Shown here in pieces: positions 5,167-5,455 of a stretch of DNA of 5,455 nt. This DNA comes from an uncultured Oceanobacillus sp. (GTDB taxonomy: Bacteria; Bacillota; Bacilli; Bacillales; Amphibacillaceae). Numbering within the stretch: the stretch's first letter is position 1; each line of letters begins with the position of its first letter. Position numbers and translations under genes: made by a program. The stretch is taken from contig CALKWU010000201.1 in NCBI GenBank assembly GCA_938004015.1, positions 1-5,455 on the forward strand. Reading direction: 5' to 3'. The notes beneath the pieces were generated by a model. The model saw only the letters and a program-made list of their open reading frames with translations. It did no database searches and was not told the DNA's origin.

Positions 5167-5219
5167 ACTTTTTGCTGTATATTAGTTTTTCCTAACGGAT
5201 TGTTTTTATTCCGGGAGAA

Positions 5220-5360
5220 AGATTCACACACCAGTAGCCCGGTATAGCTACACCACCCTTGTATTGAACAAAAAATGAGACGATGAGAACATGGCTGTCC
5301 TCAATGTGAATACGGCACTTTTGTATTGTCCAATTTGACATAACGCTAGTGCGTGAATCT
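5220..5360. repeat. Inverted repeats bounding a ~140-bp segment
   Basis: AGATTCACACAC (5220-5231) and the reverse complement of 5349-5360, AGATTCACGCAC, match at 11 of 12 positions. Allowing a 3-base gap, the similarity continues with TAGC on both sides (to 5238 and 5345). No target-site duplication is visible in the flanks. It could be a remnant of a small non-autonomous transposable element or a chance pairing. Confidence 0.4.
5270..5303 (-). terminator. Weak candidate terminator on the - strand
   Basis: On the - strand TGAGGACA (5303-5296) pairs with TGTTCTCA (5291-5284), eight pairs including one G-U, around a GCCA loop. On the + strand the same site has a mismatch, so it suits - strand RNA. 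Six T follow (5275-5270), but 8 nt after the stem, which is far for a good terminator. It would serve a - strand gene entering from the right edge. Confidence 0.3.
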
Positions 5361-5455
5361 ATCTTTCTCTTGTTTTATTTTGTTATAGATTTTGAAGTTT
5401 CGTTCCATTTTTTATCGCTGCAATTCCGTAAGAAATCCAGTGATATCAAAGTTTC

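Larger units (their letters stand above)
5124..5455. other. Right-end region without a confident gene
   Basis: 332 bp upstream of the zinc-ribbon gene. Supportable contents: its ribosome site and leader hairpin, an inverted-repeat pair at 5220-5238 and 5345-5360, a - strand hairpin followed by six T (5303-5270), and short open - strand frames at the right edge. I found no clear -35/-10 pair for the zinc-ribbon gene. TTGTATTG occurs twice as a direct repeat (5259-5266 and 5321-5328). Confidence 0.6.

Noticed and set aside
4899..5195. 98-codon + strand frame opposite the zinc-ribbon gene
   Set aside because: Longer than the - strand gene but lacks a ribosome site and a family-like composition; it is the mirror of the real gene.
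5192..5341. 49-codon - strand frame starting MSNWTIQKCRIHIEDSH
   Set aside because: The composition is protein-like, but there is no Shine-Dalgarno site, no recognisable motif, and it lies across the inverted-repeat segment. Possibly a decayed fragment, not supportable as a gene.
1..5455. CRISPR array, tRNA/rRNA gene, toxin-antitoxin pair, defence system or biosynthetic cluster
   Set aside because: No regular repeat-spacer pattern, no cloverleaf or rRNA-like sequence, and all sizeable genes are recognisable housekeeping families or a lone small zinc ribbon.

Overview
The window looks like ordinary chromosomal DNA from a low-to-moderate G+C, motile, Gram-positive bacterium of the Bacillales. 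A Planococcaceae-type host (Sporosarcina or Planococcus relatives) is my best guess. This rests on strong AGGAG-type Shine-Dalgarno sites, a TTG start codon, hairpin-plus-T-run terminators, a Bacillus-type proline dehydrogenase and a MotA/MotB pair resembling the B. subtilis proteins. The genus is inference; I could not search any database.

Layout on the + strand. Positions 1-951 hold a proline dehydrogenase gene whose first codons lie off the left edge; it ends at a strong terminator (1001-1041). Positions 1195-1980 and 1973-2734 hold motA and motB, the flagellar stator genes. They overlap by 8 bp, are preceded by two candidate promoters and are closed by a strong terminator (2739-2785). Positions 3048-4565 hold an ANL-superfamily acyl-CoA synthetase with its own candidate promoter and a FadR-like palindrome just after the -10 box.

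On the - strand, 5123-4875 encodes an 82-residue protein with two CxxC pairs (a predicted zinc ribbon), convergent with the synthetase. The gap between the two genes (4566-4874) has no convincing gene but several inverted repeats, including a 64-nt imperfect palindrome. The right end (5124-5455) has no confident gene. It holds a hairpin beside the zinc-ribbon gene's Shine-Dalgarno site, a pair of inverted repeats about 140 bp apart, and possibly the 3' end of another - strand gene at the edge.

The genes are separate transcription units rather than one pathway. Proline dehydrogenase feeds electrons and carbon from proline into respiration and glutamate synthesis. MotAB turns ion flow into flagellar torque. 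The acyl-CoA synthetase activates a carboxylic acid, probably a fatty acid, for degradation or lipid use. I see no mobile-element gene, CRISPR array, defence locus or tRNA/rRNA gene, and no evidence of a wholly new system. The points most worth a second look are the FadR-like operator, the start-stop mini-ORF before the synthetase, the hydrophobic tail on proline dehydrogenase, the acidic MotB linker, and the inverted-repeat structures in the right third.
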